In this document: positions 7,151 to 16,093 of the stretch, one piece after another
How positions within the stretch are numbered: position 1 is the first letter of the stretch
Layout: the number at the start of each line of letters is the position of its first letter
NCBI RefSeq assembly: GCF_011044255.1
Contig: NZ_CP049107.1
Coordinates: forward strand, 3,159,001 to 3,223,000
Direction of reading: 5' to 3'
Source of the DNA: Rhizorhabdus phycosphaerae
Lineage (GTDB): Bacteria > Pseudomonadota > Alphaproteobacteria > Sphingomonadales > Sphingomonadaceae
Length of the DNA: 64,000 nt
The notes under the pieces: model-generated
Databases searched by the model: none
Seen by the model: the letters and a program-made list of their open reading frames with translations, nothing else
Told to the model about the DNA's origin: nothing
Position numbers and translations under genes: made by a program

Positions 7151-9222
7151 GCCGAGTGCACCTGACCTTTGTCGCTGTTGCCGTCGCGGCAAGCAGCTTG
7201 TGGGATCTCCCTGCGCAGGCGGCGCCCACCAGCGCCGACCTGTCCTATGCTCCGGCGGCAAGCTGGGTCACGCCGCCGCCGCCGCCGACCACCGGTCGCG
7301 CGCCTGCGGATGCCGCCTACCGGGTGGTGTATCAGGATGGGCAAGTGCGGATCACCGACCAGGGCGAGGAGACGTACAGCGCCTATCGGGTAAAGATACT
7401 GAAGTCCGATGGGCTGAGTTTCGGCAAGATGTCCCTCGAGTGGAACCCCGCGAGCGGGAGCGCCACCGTCCACACGGCCCGTCTGATCCGTAACGGACAG
7501 ATCGTCGATCTTCTCAAGACGAACCGCTTTCAGGTCCTCCAGCGGGAGGATGGCCTCGAAGAATCGATGCTCGACGGCATGTTGACGGCGGTGTTGCAGG
7601 CACCGGGGCTTCGCATCGGTGATGAGGTCGAGTTCGCCTATACGACGACCGATCGCGACCCTACGCTGGGCGAACATGGTTTCGGCTTCGGTTCGATGAT
7701 GGACGAAGCCATGCCCGGCGCCTTCCGTTTCGCCCTGCGCTGGTCCAACGGTCGGCCGATGCGCTGGCAGGCGTCGCGCGATCTGCCACAGGCGGTGCCG
7801 GTGAAGACGGCGACCGAGACGATGATCAGCTATGAGCTGCGCGATCCGTCCGGGGTGATCCTCAACGACGGCGCGCCGGGTCGCTACAATATTCGTCGGA
7901 CGATCGGCTATAGCGAGTTCAGGGACTGGCGCGACGTGTCGCGGCGCATGGCGCCGCTCTATGAGGCGATATCGGTCATTCCCGCGGGATCGCCGCTCCA
8001 GGCCGAGGTCGCCCGCATCGCGACGGCGACCCGGGATCCGGGCGAACGCGCGCAGGCGGCGTTGCGCCTGGTGCAGGACGAGATTCGCTATGTCTATGTC
8101 GGGCTAGACGGCGGCAATTTCCGGCCCGCCCCGGTCGCCGAGACCTGGGAGCGCCGCTTCGGCGACTGCAAGGCAAAGACGGTCCTGCTGATTGCCCTGC
8201 TGCGTGCTTTGGAGATCGAGGCCGAGCCGGTCCTTGTCAGCATAGATGACGATGATGGCCTCGATCAGTTTCTGCCGAGCCCGGCCCTGTTCGACCATGT
8301 GCTGGTGCGGGCGCGTATCGGTGGCGCCGCCTATTTCCTTGATGGGACGCGGTGGGGCGACCGTCATCTCGATCAGCTTCCCCAGCCCGAGTTTCACTGG
8401 GCTTTGCCGGTGCGCGCTGTCGGCGCCGATCTGGAACCGGTTACCTCCAAAGCGCCCGACTGGCCCGAGCCGCTCGAACTGGTCGAAATCGACGCCTCGG
8501 CCGGGCCGGGCGGGCTGGCCCGGCTGAAGGCGCGAACGCATTACCGGGGAGAGGCCGCGCTCGACATGCTCTCGCGTCTCTCCGGGGGCGACGAAGCAGC
8601 CAATGACCGGTCGCTGAAGAGCTCGTGGCAGGATGCCTTCGCCTGGCTTGCTACGTCGTCGGTGTCGTGGAGCTATGACGAGCGAGGCAATATTCTCACC
8701 ATGCGCGTGGAAGGGCAGGGGCACCCGACATGGGAGCAGGTCTCGGGCGCCGAACCCATGCTGGAAATCCCCTGGGTCGGCTTCCAGGCGCCGAAGGCCC
8801 GGCGCCGGCCGCACCCGCAGGATCGGAGCCTTCCCTGGACGACCGAAGGCCCCTTTTTCTCCTGCAGCGTGACGAGCATCAGGCTGCCGCCCGAGGAGCC
8901 GGCCTGGCACTGGGCCAGCAGCGCGCTGCCGATGCGAACCCAGCTGGGAGAGAATCTCTACTGGCGGCGGACCGACGTTCGCGACGGGGTCATGACGGTG
9001 GTCGCCAGCCATCGCGTCGAGCAGGAAGAGGTCACGGCCGAGCAAGTCGCTACGATGAACGCTTATCTGTCGGGCTTTGACGACAATGTGCCCTTCGCTT
9101 TCAAGGCCGCAGGTCGACGAACGCGCGAAGCCGATAATGGGCCGCCACTGCCGACGGCGGGCGACGCGCGCTGGGACCAGGACCAGTCGGCCTGCATGCC
9201 GCCGCGACGTTCGGCAGATTAG
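7147..9222 (+). CDS. DUF3857 and transglutaminase-like domain protein, periplasmic
   Basis: A 691-residue protein with a signal peptide ending near AQAAP. A DUF3857 beta domain (about residues 60-240) precedes a transglutaminase-like domain (about 270-420). The expected catalytic triad is visible: C341 in RFGDCKAKT, H384 in FDHVLV and D399 in FLDGTRWGD. Such proteins are common in sphingomonads and Bacteroidetes; substrates are mostly unknown, and a peptidase or amidase role on cell-envelope material is possible. It starts within the stop codon of the helical-repeat gene, which implies coupled expression. Confidence 0.88.
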   Translation: MSRVHLTFVAVAVAASSLWDLPAQAAPTSADLSYAPAASWVTPPPPPTTGRAPADAAYRVVYQDGQVRITDQGEETYSAYRVKILKSDGLSFGKMSLEWNPASGSATVHTARLIRNGQIVDLLKTNRFQVLQREDGLEESMLDGMLTAVLQAPGLRIGDEVEFAYTTTDRDPTLGEHGFGFGSMMDEAMPGAFRFALRWSNGRPMRWQASRDLPQAVPVKTATETMISYELRDPSGVILNDGAPGRYNIRRTIGYSEFRDWRDVSRRMAPLYEAISVIPAGSPLQAEVARIATATRDPGERAQAALRLVQDEIRYVYVGLDGGNFRPAPVAETWERRFGDCKAKTVLLIALLRALEIEAEPVLVSIDDDDGLDQFLPSPALFDHVLVRARIGGAAYFLDGTRWGDRHLDQLPQPEFHWALPVRAVGADLEPVTSKAPDWPEPLELVEIDASAGPGGLARLKARTHYRGEAALDMLSRLSGGDEAANDRSLKSSWQDAFAWLATSSVSWSYDERGNILTMRVEGQGHPTWEQVSGAEPMLEIPWVGFQAPKARRRPHPQDRSLPWTTEGPFFSCSVTSIRLPPEEPAWHWASSALPMRTQLGENLYWRRTDVRDGVMTVVASHRVEQEEVTAEQVATMNAYLSGFDDNVPFAFKAAGRRTREADNGPPLPTAGDARWDQDQSACMPPRRSAD

Positions 9223-9231
9223 GTTCGACGC

Positions 9232-9624
9232 CTAGCTGTAGGGCCCGTCGACCAAGCGCTGCGATATCCACCAGATATTGCCGTGCCGATCGCGAACCCC
9301 GCCCTGCCGGTCGCCATAGGGCATGTTGGCGACCTCCATTTCCAGCCGGCCGCCGGCCGCCACTGCGCGCGCGACGCTGGCGTCTGCATTGTCGACATAG
9401 AGATAATAGGAGGCCGGCATGGCGGGCCAGTCGGCGCTGGCCTCGCTGAGCATGATGCAGGCGCTGCCGATCCGGACCTGCGCATTGGCGATGCACCCGT
9501 CGGGCCTGTGGACCACATCGACCACCTCGCCGCCCAGGCCATCGGTCAGAAAAGCGAGCAGGGCGTCGGCATCCTCGGCGAACATATAGGGCGTTACGGT
9601 GGCGAAGCCTGGTGGCGTGGTCAT
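9232..9624 (-). CDS. VOC-family (glyoxalase-like) protein
   Basis: A 130-residue protein of the vicinal oxygen chelate fold, close to the PhnB/YdcJ-like group. The pattern is VTPYMFAEDADALLAFLTDGLGGE, later YLYVDNADASVARAVAAGG, then DRQGGVRDRHGNIWWISQ. The metal-binding residues typical of glyoxalase I are not all evident, so an enzymatic role is uncertain. GGAGAAGGGCC precedes the ATG. It is convergent with the preceding gene and lies 50 bases beyond the start side of the RTX gene's 3' end. Confidence 0.85.
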   Translation of the reverse strand: MTTPPGFATVTPYMFAEDADALLAFLTDGLGGEVVDVVHRPDGCIANAQVRIGSACIMLSEASADWPAMPASYYLYVDNADASVARAVAAGGRLEMEVANMPYGDRQGGVRDRHGNIWWISQRLVDGPYS

Positions 9625-9674
9625 GGCCCTTCTCCATTCCGTTCGTCAGAGAGGCGGGTGCGCTGCCCTTTGCC

Positions 9675-11435
9675 TCAGCCGAAGTCGCTGCTGTCGATCG
9701 TCGCTGCGCTGACCCCGCTGATGGCGAAGGAGGCGGTAATGATGTCGCTGGCGCCCGAGCCATTGTAGAACAAATAGGTGTCTGCACCGACCTGTAGCGC
9801 GGCGACCTCTGCAGTCGCTGCAGTGCCGTTCAGAAGGGCCTGTGCCGCCACCCGGGCCGCCGCGAAGGTTGCATAGGACTCCGTCGCGTGCAGCACGTCC
9901 CCGCTCGACGGGGTGAAGCCCAGCCTGAGCGTGTCGATGCCGTCCGAAAAGTCGAGGATCGTTGTGAACAGGCCTGATGCATCGATGCCCGCTGCGTCCG
10001 ATGCCGAAAGATCGAAACGATCGGCGCCCTGACCTCCGGTCATTATGTCGACCCCGGCCCCGGCGACCAGCGTGTCATTGCCGAGATCCCCGGACATGAT
10101 GTCGTTGCCGGCCCCGCCGGTCAGCAGGTCATTACCCTGTCCCCCGCGAAGAATATCATTGCCTTCGCCGCCCAGGATCGTGTCGTCGCCCTTGTTGCCG
10201 TTGATCTCGTCAGGTCCGCTGCCGCCGTCGATCAGGTCGTTCCCCGCCCCGCCGCGCAGGCGATCGCTGCCATTGCCGCCAAAGATCGTGTCGGCACCGC
10301 CATTTCCGTTCACATAATCCGAACCATCGCCCGCATCGAGCCAGTCGCCCTGGTCTGTTTCGCTGCCATCCCGTGCAAAGCCCCAGATATGATCATTGCC
10401 GTTGCCGGCCATGATGGTGTCGCTTCCGGAGTCTTCCAGCGTGTCGATGTCGCCTTCGATCCAGTCATGACCATCGCCACCCTGAAGAAGGTCGTCGCCG
10501 CGCTCACCCGACAGTTCGTCGTTACCAGCATCGCCAGACAGGCTGTCATTCCCGGCGCCGCCAGTGAGAATGTCATCGCCGCCAGCGCCATGGACCTCGA
10601 TGCCAAAATCGCTCAGGCTGCCGCCCGCGCTGATGTAATTATCATCTTCGTTGCCGCGAACGACGGTGCTGATCCCGGCTCCGCGAAAGTAAACAGCGCC
10701 GATACCGGAGAAGCGCAGGGTTGTGGCTCCCAGGGTCCCGAGCCCATTCGCGAGATCGATCATAACAGCGCGGCCGGCTATGGCGGCGGCCTCCAATATT
10801 AGGCCGTTGGATCCATCGGTGCTGCCGGTAATGCGAATATCGTCAGCATTGCCCGACAGCTTCGCTATCGTGAAGCTGTCGGAGCCTCCGCCGCCCGTCA
10901 CGCTGTCGCTACCGCCGTTTAGTGTGATCGATTCCGAAGCCGCGCTTCCGATGATCGTATCATCGCCCGAGCCCGTGGATATACGCCCCTGGCTGGTGCT
11001 ATGTACCAGGAGCGGTTTGGTCCAGTTCGGCAGAGCCAATGTTGAAAATTGCGGTCCAAGGACGAAGCTCTCGATGCCGACCCCACGCTCCACGATGGTG
11101 TGGTAGGAAAATAGCCCGTCGAAATACTTGATAGCGAAAATGCCCGCCGCGGAATCCAGCTCCGTGATGATCGTCGCCTGCGTCGAACCGCTCAGGTCGA
11201 GCGTGTCGTTGCCTAGCCCACCGTCGATCGTCGAGCGAACTTCGACCGACTCGACGCGCACAATGCGGATGAGATCGTCGCCATCGTCGCCGAAAATCTC
11301 GTTAACGCCGCCCTGCCCATCGATCGTGTCGTTACCACCGCCGCCGCGGATTAAGTCGGCGCCGCCCACCCCTAGACCATCGGAATCGTCGCCCAGCAGG
11401 AAATCGGGGCCTGCTGTTCCGTTGATCGTCGCCAT
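9675..11435 (-). CDS. RTX-type calcium-binding repeat protein
   Basis: A 586-residue acidic protein rich in the nonapeptide GGxGxDxLx. One set of repeats lies near the N-terminus (GGADLIRGGGGNDTIDGQGG) and a large array at about residues 285-470 (for example GGAGNDSLSGDAGNDELSGE). There is no N-terminal signal peptide. The C-terminal region (about 475-586, GADRFDLSASDA ... ILDFSDGIDTLRL) resembles the M10/serralysin C-terminal module, which fits export by a type I system. No peptidase motif or type I transporter gene is seen in the window, so its activity is unknown. GGAGACC precedes the ATG. Confidence 0.9.
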   Translation of the reverse strand: MATINGTAGPDFLLGDDSDGLGVGGADLIRGGGGNDTIDGQGGVNEIFGDDGDDLIRIVRVESVEVRSTIDGGLGNDTLDLSGSTQATIITELDSAAGIFAIKYFDGLFSYHTIVERGVGIESFVLGPQFSTLALPNWTKPLLVHSTSQGRISTGSGDDTIIGSAASESITLNGGSDSVTGGGGSDSFTIAKLSGNADDIRITGSTDGSNGLILEAAAIAGRAVMIDLANGLGTLGATTLRFSGIGAVYFRGAGISTVVRGNEDDNYISAGGSLSDFGIEVHGAGGDDILTGGAGNDSLSGDAGNDELSGERGDDLLQGGDGHDWIEGDIDTLEDSGSDTIMAGNGNDHIWGFARDGSETDQGDWLDAGDGSDYVNGNGGADTIFGGNGSDRLRGGAGNDLIDGGSGPDEINGNKGDDTILGGEGNDILRGGQGNDLLTGGAGNDIMSGDLGNDTLVAGAGVDIMTGGQGADRFDLSASDAAGIDASGLFTTILDFSDGIDTLRLGFTPSSGDVLHATESYATFAAARVAAQALLNGTAATAEVAALQVGADTYLFYNGSGASDIITASFAISGVSAATIDSSDFG

Positions 11436-11526
11436 GCCAGGGTCTCCAGTAAGCAGGTTTTCTACGCTCCCCAGCCTACGCAGGGTGGCTCCCTGCTTCT
11501 ACGCCGTAAAGATCCGAAATGGCGTG

Positions 11527-11540
11527 ATTCCGATCGGAAT
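11527..11540. promoter_or_regulatory. Perfect 14-base palindrome between divergent genes
   Basis: ATTCCGATCGGAAT is its own reverse complement. It lies in the 211-base gap between the RTX gene (minus) and hisN (plus), 92 bases from the RTX start and 107 bases from the hisN start. A second inverted repeat, GCAGGG and CCCTGC with a 5-base loop, lies at 11480-11496. Operator function is an inference from symmetry and position only. Confidence 0.35.
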
Positions 11541-11646
11541 GGGCCACCGCGATGCGCAGGAGGCATCGCGCCTTTGAAGCCCGGCAGACGGCTCTCCTGC
11601 GTGCAAAGCGCTTCCGTCCTGCCCGCTCCGGGTTTAGGTCGCTGTC

Positions 11647-12411
11647 ATGACCGAAGACGATATCCGCCTTGCCGAGCGGCTGGCCGAGGCGGCCGGTGCC
11701 GCCATTCGCCCCTTCTTCCGCGCACGGTTCGACCGTGAGACCAAGGCCGATGCGTCGCCCGTGACCGAGGCCGATCGCGCGTCGGAGGCGGCGATGCGGG
11801 CGATTCTGGCGGTCGAGCGGCCGCAGGACGGGATTATCGGGGAGGAATATGGGCGCGAGCGCGAGGATGCCGAGCGGGTCTGGGTGCTCGACCCTATTGA
11901 CGGCACGCGCGCCTTCGTTGCCGGACGCCCGCTGTTCGGGACGCTGATCGCGCTGGTGGAGGCAAACCGGCCGGTTCTGGGCGTGATCGACCAGCCGATC
12001 ATCGGTGACCGCTGGGTCGGCGCGGCGGGCAAGCCGACCCTGTTCAACGGCGCCGTCGCCACCACCCGAAGCTGCGCGCGGCTCGACGCGGCGCATATCG
12101 GCACCACCTCACCGGCGGCCTTCCCCGCGGGTGACCTCGATCGCTTTCTGCGAGCGAGTGCTGCGGCGGGGGACACGCTCTGGGGCGGCGACTGCCATAA
12201 CTACGGGCTGGTCGCGTCGGGCCATCTCGATGCAGTGATCGAATCGGGGCTCAAGCTCTATGATTTCGCCGCGCTGATTCCCGTCGTCGAAGGCGCGGGC
12301 GGGCGGATGACCGACTGGCAGGGCCGGCCCCTCGACGCCGACAGCCCCGGCGAGGTCATCGCCGCCGGTGACGCACGCCTGATCGAGGCGATAGCCGCGC
12401 ATCTGAACTGA
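11647..12411 (+). CDS. hisN: Histidinol-phosphatase, inositol-monophosphatase type
   Basis: A 254-residue member of the inositol monophosphatase superfamily. The metal-binding motifs are GEEYG (about residue 74) and WVLDPIDGTRAFV (about residues 81-93), with the C-terminal LKLYDFAALIPVVEGAGG. In many Alphaproteobacteria without a HisB phosphatase domain, this subgroup performs the histidinol-phosphate phosphatase step of histidine synthesis. The TRAF segment after DPIDG fits the HisN subgroup, but a related inositol or sugar phosphatase cannot be excluded. No other his gene lies in the window. Confidence 0.85.
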   Translation: MTEDDIRLAERLAEAAGAAIRPFFRARFDRETKADASPVTEADRASEAAMRAILAVERPQDGIIGEEYGREREDAERVWVLDPIDGTRAFVAGRPLFGTLIALVEANRPVLGVIDQPIIGDRWVGAAGKPTLFNGAVATTRSCARLDAAHIGTTSPAAFPAGDLDRFLRASAAAGDTLWGGDCHNYGLVASGHLDAVIESGLKLYDFAALIPVVEGAGGRMTDWQGRPLDADSPGEVIAAGDARLIEAIAAHLN

Positions 12412-12427
12412 GGCGCGCGTAACGGCG

Positions 12428-14569
12428 TCAATCTATCAGCGACTTGGCCAGCGATTTGGGCTGTTTCCGGTCGCCGGCCTGTTTCGCATTGTCGCGCTCA
12501 TTGCCGATGTCCTTGCGCGCCTTGCCCTTGGCGGTGCGCATCGCGCTGGCGCGCGCGCCGTCGAGGATCGGGCCGCAGGCGGCGGCCTTGGCGTCGCCCG
12601 GGTCGACGAAGGCCAACAGCGCCGCAAAGGGCGTGGCAACCGCGCCCAGCGCAATAGCCGTGCCGCCACGTGCCAGAAGCTCGGGGCTGATCACGTCGAT
12701 GCCGGGCTGGGCGAAATAGCCCTTGATGCCGACCGGAGACTGTCCGGAGAACAGGCTGAACTTCTTGCTGTCCGCGCGGAAGTTCATGTCCAGCGACTCG
12801 TCCTTGAAGCTGAAGCCGCCCTTGGCGACCATCACATTCTTGCTCGTGTCGATGAGCACGGGATCGGCGGCCGCCACGCCGTTGCGGACGGTGAAGGCGA
12901 TCAGGCCGCAGTTGATCTCCACCGGCTTCTTGAGTTTGTCCTCGAACATCTTCTGGACGAAGGTGCCGATGTCGAACTCGGACAGCTGGACATATTGGGT
13001 CCAGAAGGTGCCCTTCGGCAGAATGAAGGCGATACGGCCATTCGACGTCCCCAGCGAATCGCGCAGCGTGTCGCCGGTGCCGCGCAGCTTGATCCGTGCC
13101 TTGACGGTGCCGGTGGTGCCATTGTCGGATACCCCGAAGCCGGCGAGCAGCTTGCCCATCGGTGTCGGCGAGAGGCGAATGTCGTAATCGGTCACGACGG
13201 CGGGATTGCGCGCGTCGATGACGATGTCGGAGCCAAGATGGCCGCCGGCGATGTCGAAGCTGAAGGGCGACAGCCTGAGCAGGCTCTTGTCGAGATCGAA
13301 GACCAGGCTGACATTGCTGATCGGGAATTTCGGGTTCCGGAAATCCTTCACCTTGTAGAGGATATGGGCGTCGAAGCCCCGGATGGATTCGATCCGCAGC
13401 GGCGCATCCGGCAGAAGGTGCGGAGTGGAACCTGCCTGCTTGACCGCCGCCTGTACCCCCTTCGTCGCCAGCGCCTGCGGATCATAGCCGATGAACGGGC
13501 CGACATCGATGATGTCGACCAGATTGGACTCCAGCGCCGCATCGATGAACACGCGATCCTTGGGCAGGCTGATCGTCATGCGGCCATGCAGGTCGCTCGC
13601 GCCGTAGCGCCCGTTGAGCCGGGTAAAGCGCCACTCGCCACCGACTTTGGTCAGCTTCGACGTGAAGGCATAGGCGCGGGTGTCGGGCGCCGCGACGCCC
13701 AGGAGATCGAACAGCAGCCGGATATTGGGACCGCGCACCTTCAGGTTCAGGTCGGATCCTTCTATCTGGGTCGCGGCGGGAAGCCGGCCGTCGACATCCA
13801 TGCGGGTCTGGCCCTGCCGGGCGTGCATCTCGAAAAGCGTCGGGCCGAAGCGGACGGTCGCATTGGGCGACAGGATCGAGCCATCGACGGTGAAGGGACG
13901 GTTTCTGAGCGTGCCGGTGCCGGTGAAGGGCACGCGGCCATCGATGCGCTCGCCGCCCGCCGCGATGTCGCCAACCTTGATGTCGGTCTTCAGATAGAGT
14001 TGCGGATCGACGAATCGAACTTCGGTGTTCGTGACTTTCGCCCGCCCGATGACCGGCCATTGGAACGGCTCGCCCTTCTTGTCCGGATCGCCGAAGGTCC
14101 ATGTGTTCCGGCGTTGGCCGTCCCACTCGGCATCCACTTTGCCGCCATCGAGTATGAGCCATTCCGCCCGGCGCTTGCCGAAGATCAGCGCGATGGTCTC
14201 GATCCGTGCGGAAATGTGGCGCGCCTCGAAGAAATTGGGCCGCGCTGCCCAGGCCGGATTGGACAGGGTGAGCCCTTCGGCGAGAAAGCGCGTGTCGATG
14301 ATGTCGAAATAGAGCTGGAAGTCGCCCGCGACCTTCACCGTCCGACCACTGGCGCTGCTGGCGAGCGATTCGAACGGGCGCTTCAGGAAGCGGCCCTTGG
14401 TGATGTAGAGGACCAGCCAGGCGAGTACGATCAGGAGGAGGATCGCGCCAAGCACGCGGGCGGCCGTCCGCGCGATGCGAAGCCTGCTCCGATGCCGTTC
14501 GGCAGGCGTCCGGCGTTCGGTGCGCGGGGCTGGCGCGGGGTCTGCCTCGGGGCTGGGATCGGAAACCAT
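12428..14569 (-). CDS. AsmA-family inner-membrane/periplasmic protein
   Basis: A 713-residue protein with a proline/arginine-rich cytoplasmic N-terminus, one membrane span (about residues 36-54) and a long periplasmic beta-rich AsmA region. The early signature is FLKRPFESLASSASGRTVKVAGD, followed by the DGGKVDAEWDGQRRNTWTF segment and a conserved C-terminal AsmA portion around residues 450-620. AsmA-like proteins are thought to move or organise lipids between the membranes. The tail after about residue 650 is charged and of low complexity. It is convergent with hisN, with only 16 bases between them. Confidence 0.92.
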   Translation of the reverse strand: MVSDPSPEADPAPAPRTERRTPAERHRSRLRIARTAARVLGAILLLIVLAWLVLYITKGRFLKRPFESLASSASGRTVKVAGDFQLYFDIIDTRFLAEGLTLSNPAWAARPNFFEARHISARIETIALIFGKRRAEWLILDGGKVDAEWDGQRRNTWTFGDPDKKGEPFQWPVIGRAKVTNTEVRFVDPQLYLKTDIKVGDIAAGGERIDGRVPFTGTGTLRNRPFTVDGSILSPNATVRFGPTLFEMHARQGQTRMDVDGRLPAATQIEGSDLNLKVRGPNIRLLFDLLGVAAPDTRAYAFTSKLTKVGGEWRFTRLNGRYGASDLHGRMTISLPKDRVFIDAALESNLVDIIDVGPFIGYDPQALATKGVQAAVKQAGSTPHLLPDAPLRIESIRGFDAHILYKVKDFRNPKFPISNVSLVFDLDKSLLRLSPFSFDIAGGHLGSDIVIDARNPAVVTDYDIRLSPTPMGKLLAGFGVSDNGTTGTVKARIKLRGTGDTLRDSLGTSNGRIAFILPKGTFWTQYVQLSEFDIGTFVQKMFEDKLKKPVEINCGLIAFTVRNGVAAADPVLIDTSKNVMVAKGGFSFKDESLDMNFRADSKKFSLFSGQSPVGIKGYFAQPGIDVISPELLARGGTAIALGAVATPFAALLAFVDPGDAKAAACGPILDGARASAMRTAKGKARKDIGNERDNAKQAGDRKQPKSLAKSLID

Positions 14570-14757
14570 GACCAGCTAGAACCGTCGATCGGAAGCCGTG
14601 GTTCCCTGGCCGGTACGAGCCCTCCAAGCCGGAGCGCTATCCGGCTTGCATTCCGTGCCTGCGCTGATTATAGGCCCGCGCTTCCGCGATTTGATGGACG
14701 GCCCGGCTGTATGGGCTGCCGTGGCTGTCCCCAAACGTCGCACATCAGGAGACGAAA

Positions 14758-14961
14758 ATGCCCAAACTCAAGACCAAGAGCGGCGTCAAAAAGCGCTTCA
14801 AGCTCACGGCCACCGGCAAGGTGAAGCACGGCGTCGCCGGCAAGCGTCACCGGCTGATCAGCCACAATTCCAAATATATCCGCACCAATCGCGGCACCAC
14901 TGTTCTCGCCGACGCCGATACGGTGCGGGTGAAGCTGTGGGCCCCGTACGGCCTGAACTGA
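14758..14961 (+). CDS. rpmI: 50S ribosomal protein L35
   Basis: A 67-residue, strongly basic protein beginning [21 protein letters not shown], the L35 signature. AGGAGACGAAA precedes the ATG. It is followed 14 bases later by rplT, the usual pairing. infC, which often precedes rpmI, is not upstream here: the AsmA gene is divergent. A possible weak sigma-70 promoter lies at 14646-14674 (TTGCAT, 17 bases, TATAGG). Autoregulation by L20 is known in some bacteria, but I see no recognisable leader structure. Confidence 0.97.
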   Translation: MPKLKTKSGVKKRFKLTATGKVKHGVAGKRHRLISHNSKYIRTNRGTTVLADADTVRVKLWAPYGLN

Positions 14962-14975
14962 GGGAGGACCGCTAA

Positions 14976-15353
14976 ATGGCACGCGTCAAGCGCGGTACGA
15001 CCACCCACGCCAAGCATAAGCGCATTCTTGGCGCGGCGAAGGGTTATTATGGCCGCCGTAAGAACACCATCCGCATCGCTCGCCAGGCCGTCGAAAAGGC
15101 CGGGCAATATGCCTATCGCGACCGCAAGGTTAAGAAGCGCTCGTTCCGCGCGCTGTGGATCCAGCGTATCAACGCTGCGGTCCGCGCCGAGGGCCTGACC
15201 TATGGCGTCTTCATGCATGGGCTGAAGCTGGCCGGCGTCGAACTGGACCGGAAGGTCCTGGCCGACCTCGCGATGCACGAGGGCGAGGCTTTCAAGGGCA
15301 TCATCGCCCAGGCGAAGGCCGCTCTCCCCGAAGACGCCCGCGTCGCGGCGTAA
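14976..15353 (+). CDS. rplT: 50S ribosomal protein L20
   Basis: A 125-residue basic protein with the family pattern [29 protein letters not shown] and the C-terminal [20 protein letters not shown]. It binds 23S rRNA early in 50S assembly. GGAGGACCGCTAA precedes the ATG. It is the parent of three decayed fragments: its 3' part (about 15214-15285) recurs at 15587-15654 on the same strand and at 2091-2138 and 2287-2338 on the other. A strong terminator follows. Confidence 0.98.
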   Translation: MARVKRGTTTHAKHKRILGAAKGYYGRRKNTIRIARQAVEKAGQYAYRDRKVKKRSFRALWIQRINAAVRAEGLTYGVFMHGLKLAGVELDRKVLADLAMHEGEAFKGIIAQAKAALPEDARVAA

Positions 15354-15375
15354 GTCTTCGGACATGAACCAGAAG

Positions 15376-15410
15376 GGGCGCGGTGGCGAAGGTCACCGCG
15401 CCCTTTTTGT
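15376..15410 (+). terminator. Rho-independent terminator of rpmI-rplT
   Basis: A perfect 10-base stem, GGGCGCGGTG (15376-15385) with CACCGCGCCC (15394-15403), has an 8-base loop. It is followed directly by TTTTTGTTTTG. It lies 23 bases after the rplT stop. Confidence 0.92.
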
Positions 15411-15441
15411 TTTGGGTCGAGCGCGTCGTCTTCCGTCAACA

Positions 15442-15538
15442 CCCGTCATTTCCGCGAAGGCGGGAATCCCTATGCGTTGACGTCCGAGCCTCTTGCGGTT
15501 CGGAGGTTATGGATCCCCGCCTACGCGGGGATGACGGG
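15442..15538. repeat. Composite repeat, full palindrome pair (copy 3, reverse orientation)
   Basis: About 97 bases. It begins CCGTCATTTCCGCGAAGGCGGGAATCC. The spacer contains GAGCCTCTTGCGGTTCGGAGG, the reverse complement of the spacer of copies 1 and 2. It ends GGATCCCCGCCTACGCGGGGATGAC. One base in the first palindrome breaks symmetry. It lies just behind the rplT terminator. Confidence 0.9.
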
Positions 15539-15586
15539 AGGGGGCGATGGACAAGCTGCCGGGGGCTGCATTCTGGGCGGTGGCAG

Positions 15587-15654
15587 GCATGGGTCGAAGC
15601 TGGACGGCATCGAACCGGACCGAGGGCTGACCGACCCGGCAATGCACGGGGGCG
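15587..15654 (+). pseudogene. Decayed fragment of the rplT 3' end (copy A)
   Basis: The stretch from GCATGGGTCGAAGCTGG to ATGCACGGGGGCG aligns with rplT 15215-15285 at about 80% identity with two short gaps. It is on the same strand as rplT and sits between palindrome pairs 3 and 4. The gaps break the reading frame. It is therefore a decayed partial duplicate rather than a second L20 gene. Confidence 0.75.
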
Positions 15655-15673
15655 TCGGATTCTTTCCCCATTT

Positions 15674-15767
15674 CGTCATTCCCGCGCAGGCGGGAATCTA
15701 TATGCTGTGAAGCCTGAGCCTCTTGCGGTGCCGGCGTGTGGATCCCCGCCTGCGCGCGGATGACGGG
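15674..15767. repeat. Composite repeat, full palindrome pair (copy 4, reverse orientation)
   Basis: About 94 bases. The left palindrome is GTCATTCCCGCGCAGGCGGGAAT and the right GGATCCCCGCCTGCGCGCGGATGAC, with spacer GAGCCTCTTGCGGTGCCGG. The spacer is more diverged than in the other copies. The GIY-YIG start codon lies 12 bases beyond its right end. Confidence 0.88.
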
Positions 15768-15778
15768 AGAGGAGGCGG

Positions 15779-16093
15779 ATGGAGAAGCAGCCGGCCGTCT
15801 ACATTCTCGCCAGTGCAAGACATGGCACGCTCTACATCGGAGTGACCTCCGATCTGCTTGGGCGGGTGCATCAGCACCGGGAAAGCTTGATCAAAGGCTT
15901 CTCCAGCCGCTACGGGGTCTCGCGCCTCGTACATTATGAGTGCTTCGACGACATGATCTCCGCGATCACGCGGGAGAAGCAGCTCAAGAAATGGCGGCGG
16001 GACTGGAAGCTCAATCTGATCGAGGCGTCCAATCCTGGTTGGGATGATCTGGCAGAAGGCCTTGGCCTCGGTCCTGCCATCCCGAAGCGTTAG
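15779..16093 (+). CDS. GIY-YIG endonuclease-family protein, inside the repeat array
   Basis: A 104-residue single-domain GIY-YIG protein of the URI/UvrC-like group. The two signature strands are VYIL (residues 7-10) and LYIG (18-21). The expected R29 and the metal-binding E66 (in TREKQLKKW) are present, so it may be an active nuclease. The gene lies between palindrome pair 4 and a single palindrome. Its TAG stop is the first part of the repeat sequence TAGAGAATATGG, which reads CAGAGAATATGG in the other copies. This, and its place between rplT and pheS, suggest it arrived with the repeat. It has no obvious Shine-Dalgarno sequence. Confidence 0.88.
   Translation: MEKQPAVYILASARHGTLYIGVTSDLLGRVHQHRESLIKGFSSRYGVSRLVHYECFDDMISAITREKQLKKWRRDWKLNLIEASNPGWDDLAEGLGLGPAIPKR

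Noticed and set aside
12995-14824. 609-codon plus-strand frame over the AsmA gene
   Set aside because: Shadow of the AsmA gene; no domain or ribosome-binding site.
15587-15654. Second functional L20 gene
   Set aside because: The fragment is short, frameshifted and lacks a start; it is a decayed copy.
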